Part shown: piece after piece, positions 62,844 through 64,000 of the stretch
Position numbering within the stretch: position 1 is the first letter of the stretch
Layout of the letters: each line of letters opens with the position of its first letter
From: Coccinella septempunctata
Taxonomy: Eukaryota > Arthropoda > Insecta > Coleoptera > Coccinellidae
NCBI RefSeq assembly: GCF_907165205.1
Contig: NC_058189.1
Span: 40,450,270-40,514,269, forward strand
Direction: 5' to 3'
DNA length: 64,000 bases
Notes under the pieces: model-generated
Told to the model about the DNA's origin: nothing
Databases searched by the model: none
What the model saw: the letters and a program-made list of their open reading frames with translations, nothing else
Made by a program: the position numbers and the translations under genes

Positions 62844-64000
62844 CAGGGTGGCCATTTGAAAACGAAAGGGACGAGATTACAGACGAAATAAATTTTTTCG
62901 ATAGAAATGCTCGGACAGGTCGATTTCTGTTTCGAGGAGGACAACTTAAGATGTAGGTTACGGACGCATAGCGCTTCAACCCTTACTACTACAACCCTCA
63001 CCCCCAATTTTTGAATAGGGAAGATGGGGTGAGTGATACCTCATTTGAAAGGTATTTTTGTACTGATTTCAGCACAGTAATTGTTTTTTCATTTTATGCA
63101 TTAGTTCTCGAAATATTCTTAACTAAGTATTTGAAAATGAAGTGGTGTTTTCATGGCATTTGTAGTGTTTTTTTGTGAAAAATCGACATTTTGAGCTTCA
63201 AAACAACAATGACTGGGGCTTCCTTCCTCCAATCCACTGACATAGAAATCTTTAATCAAGATGTCGAACAAACAAAGCGTATTGCGAAGGAGCTCAATCT
63301 TGCTGAAACTCAATCTGAATTATCTTCGATATAATTTGCAGTATTTCCAATAACATGCGGTAACACTTGATCGATAGAAATCTCCAAAAAGTCCAAATAC
63401 GTACATATCTCTAATCAGATTACCAGGTAAGAAAACCAAATCATTAATGACGCCACATAAATATTCCAGTCTCAATTCGTGAAACGATTTCCGACTTAAT
63501 TATGAAGTGTTTTCTCAGTTGGCTTCAATAATGTTTTCATTTTGTTGATTATTGAATTCATATCTTTTTAAAAAAAATGAGAATCGATAATTTTTTATTT
63601 ATTACGAACAGATCATTACCTGGTAATCTGATTAGAGATATGTACGTATTTGGACTTTTTGGAGATTTCTATCGATCAAGTGTTACCGCATGTTATTGGA
63701 AATACTGCAAATTATATCGAAGATAATTTAGATTGAGTTTCAGCAAGATTGAGCTCCTTCGCAATACGCTTTGTTTGTTCGACATCTTGATTAAAGATTT
63801 CTATGTCAGTGGATTGGAGGAAGGAAGCCACAGTCATGGTTGTTTTGAAGCTCAAAATGTCGATTTTTCACAAAAAAAACACTACAAGTGCCATGAAAAC
63901 ACCACTTCATTTTCAAATACTTAGTTAAGAATATTTCGAGAACTAATGCATAAAATGAAAAAACAATGACAGTGCTGAAATCAGTATAAAAATACCTTTC
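62844..64000. mobile_element. large foldback element cut by the window end
   Basis: The left end CAGGGTGGCCATTTGAAAAC, with TA at 62842-62843, resembles the foldback family at 45240. From 63047 to 63428 the sequence recurs inverted at 63619-64000, with a ~190-bp unpaired centre. The inverted arm reaches the last base of the window, so the right end is outside. Both arms carry the same 64-codon open frame (63119-63313 minus, 63733-63924 plus) without a known domain. Confidence 0.8.

Noticed and set aside
1..64000. Host genes, tRNAs, rRNA or CRISPR arrays
   Set aside because: No tRNA cloverleaf, rRNA-like block or regularly spaced repeat array was recognised, and every recognisable protein segment belongs to a mobile element.

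Overview
The window looks like AT-rich intergenic or intronic DNA from an insect genome. The basis is the mix of degraded elements (jockey/CR1-type LINEs, Penelope-like elements, Tc1/mariner, PIF/Harbinger, pogo, Crypton, hAT, Ty3/Gypsy) together with many short TA-flanked inverted-repeat elements. I cannot fix the order or species from sequence alone. I found no host protein-coding gene, tRNA or rRNA that I can support. Almost everything recognisable is mobile DNA, much of it nested.

Layout. 1-3.9 kb: plain AT-rich DNA with one hammerhead-like relic. 3.9-7.3 kb: a LINE interrupted by a foldback MITE, a Tc1-like relic and a 5'-truncated retroposon. 7.3-13.8 kb: mostly unrecognised, with one copy of a ~1.9-kb unknown repeat. 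13.8-16.8 kb: two Penelope-like copies head to head, each ending in a hammerhead ribozyme motif. 17-25 kb: LINE fragments, the second copy of the unknown repeat and a TIR element between inverted LINE pieces. 25.9-29.3 kb: broken mariner, Tc1 fragment and second Penelope-like relic. 29.3-30.8 kb: nearly complete Tc1-like transposon. 31.2-32.1 kb: Harbinger-type MITE with repeated GTTTAAAC motifs. 32.8-34.8 kb: rearranged LINE. 36.4-40.3 kb: Crypton-like tyrosine recombinase split by a LINE whose 5' half is inverted. 42.0-44.9 kb: second Tc1 copy split by Harbinger elements. 45.2-46.5 kb: foldback element enclosing a hammerhead motif. 46.8-53.4 kb: TIR element into which a young Ty3/Gypsy retrotransposon has inserted. 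55-64 kb: more TIR, hAT and foldback elements, and a two-copy repeat family of which one copy carries a well-formed hammerhead ribozyme.

The most notable system is the Gypsy element at 47048-53097. Its LTRs differ by two substitutions and one 5-bp indel, and it has a TTAT target duplication. Gag and pol appear to be linked by a -1 frameshift site (GGGAAAC directly before the gag stop). After the integrase C-terminal domain, the frame continues into a macrodomain of the TARG1/OARD1 ADP-ribosyl-hydrolase type, with both catalytic residues retained, and then a CCCH zinc finger. A retrotransposon carrying its own ADP-ribose eraser is the main candidate for something new. The second theme is the density of hammerhead ribozyme motifs: four with an intact core and three degraded or partial, in at least three sequence families.
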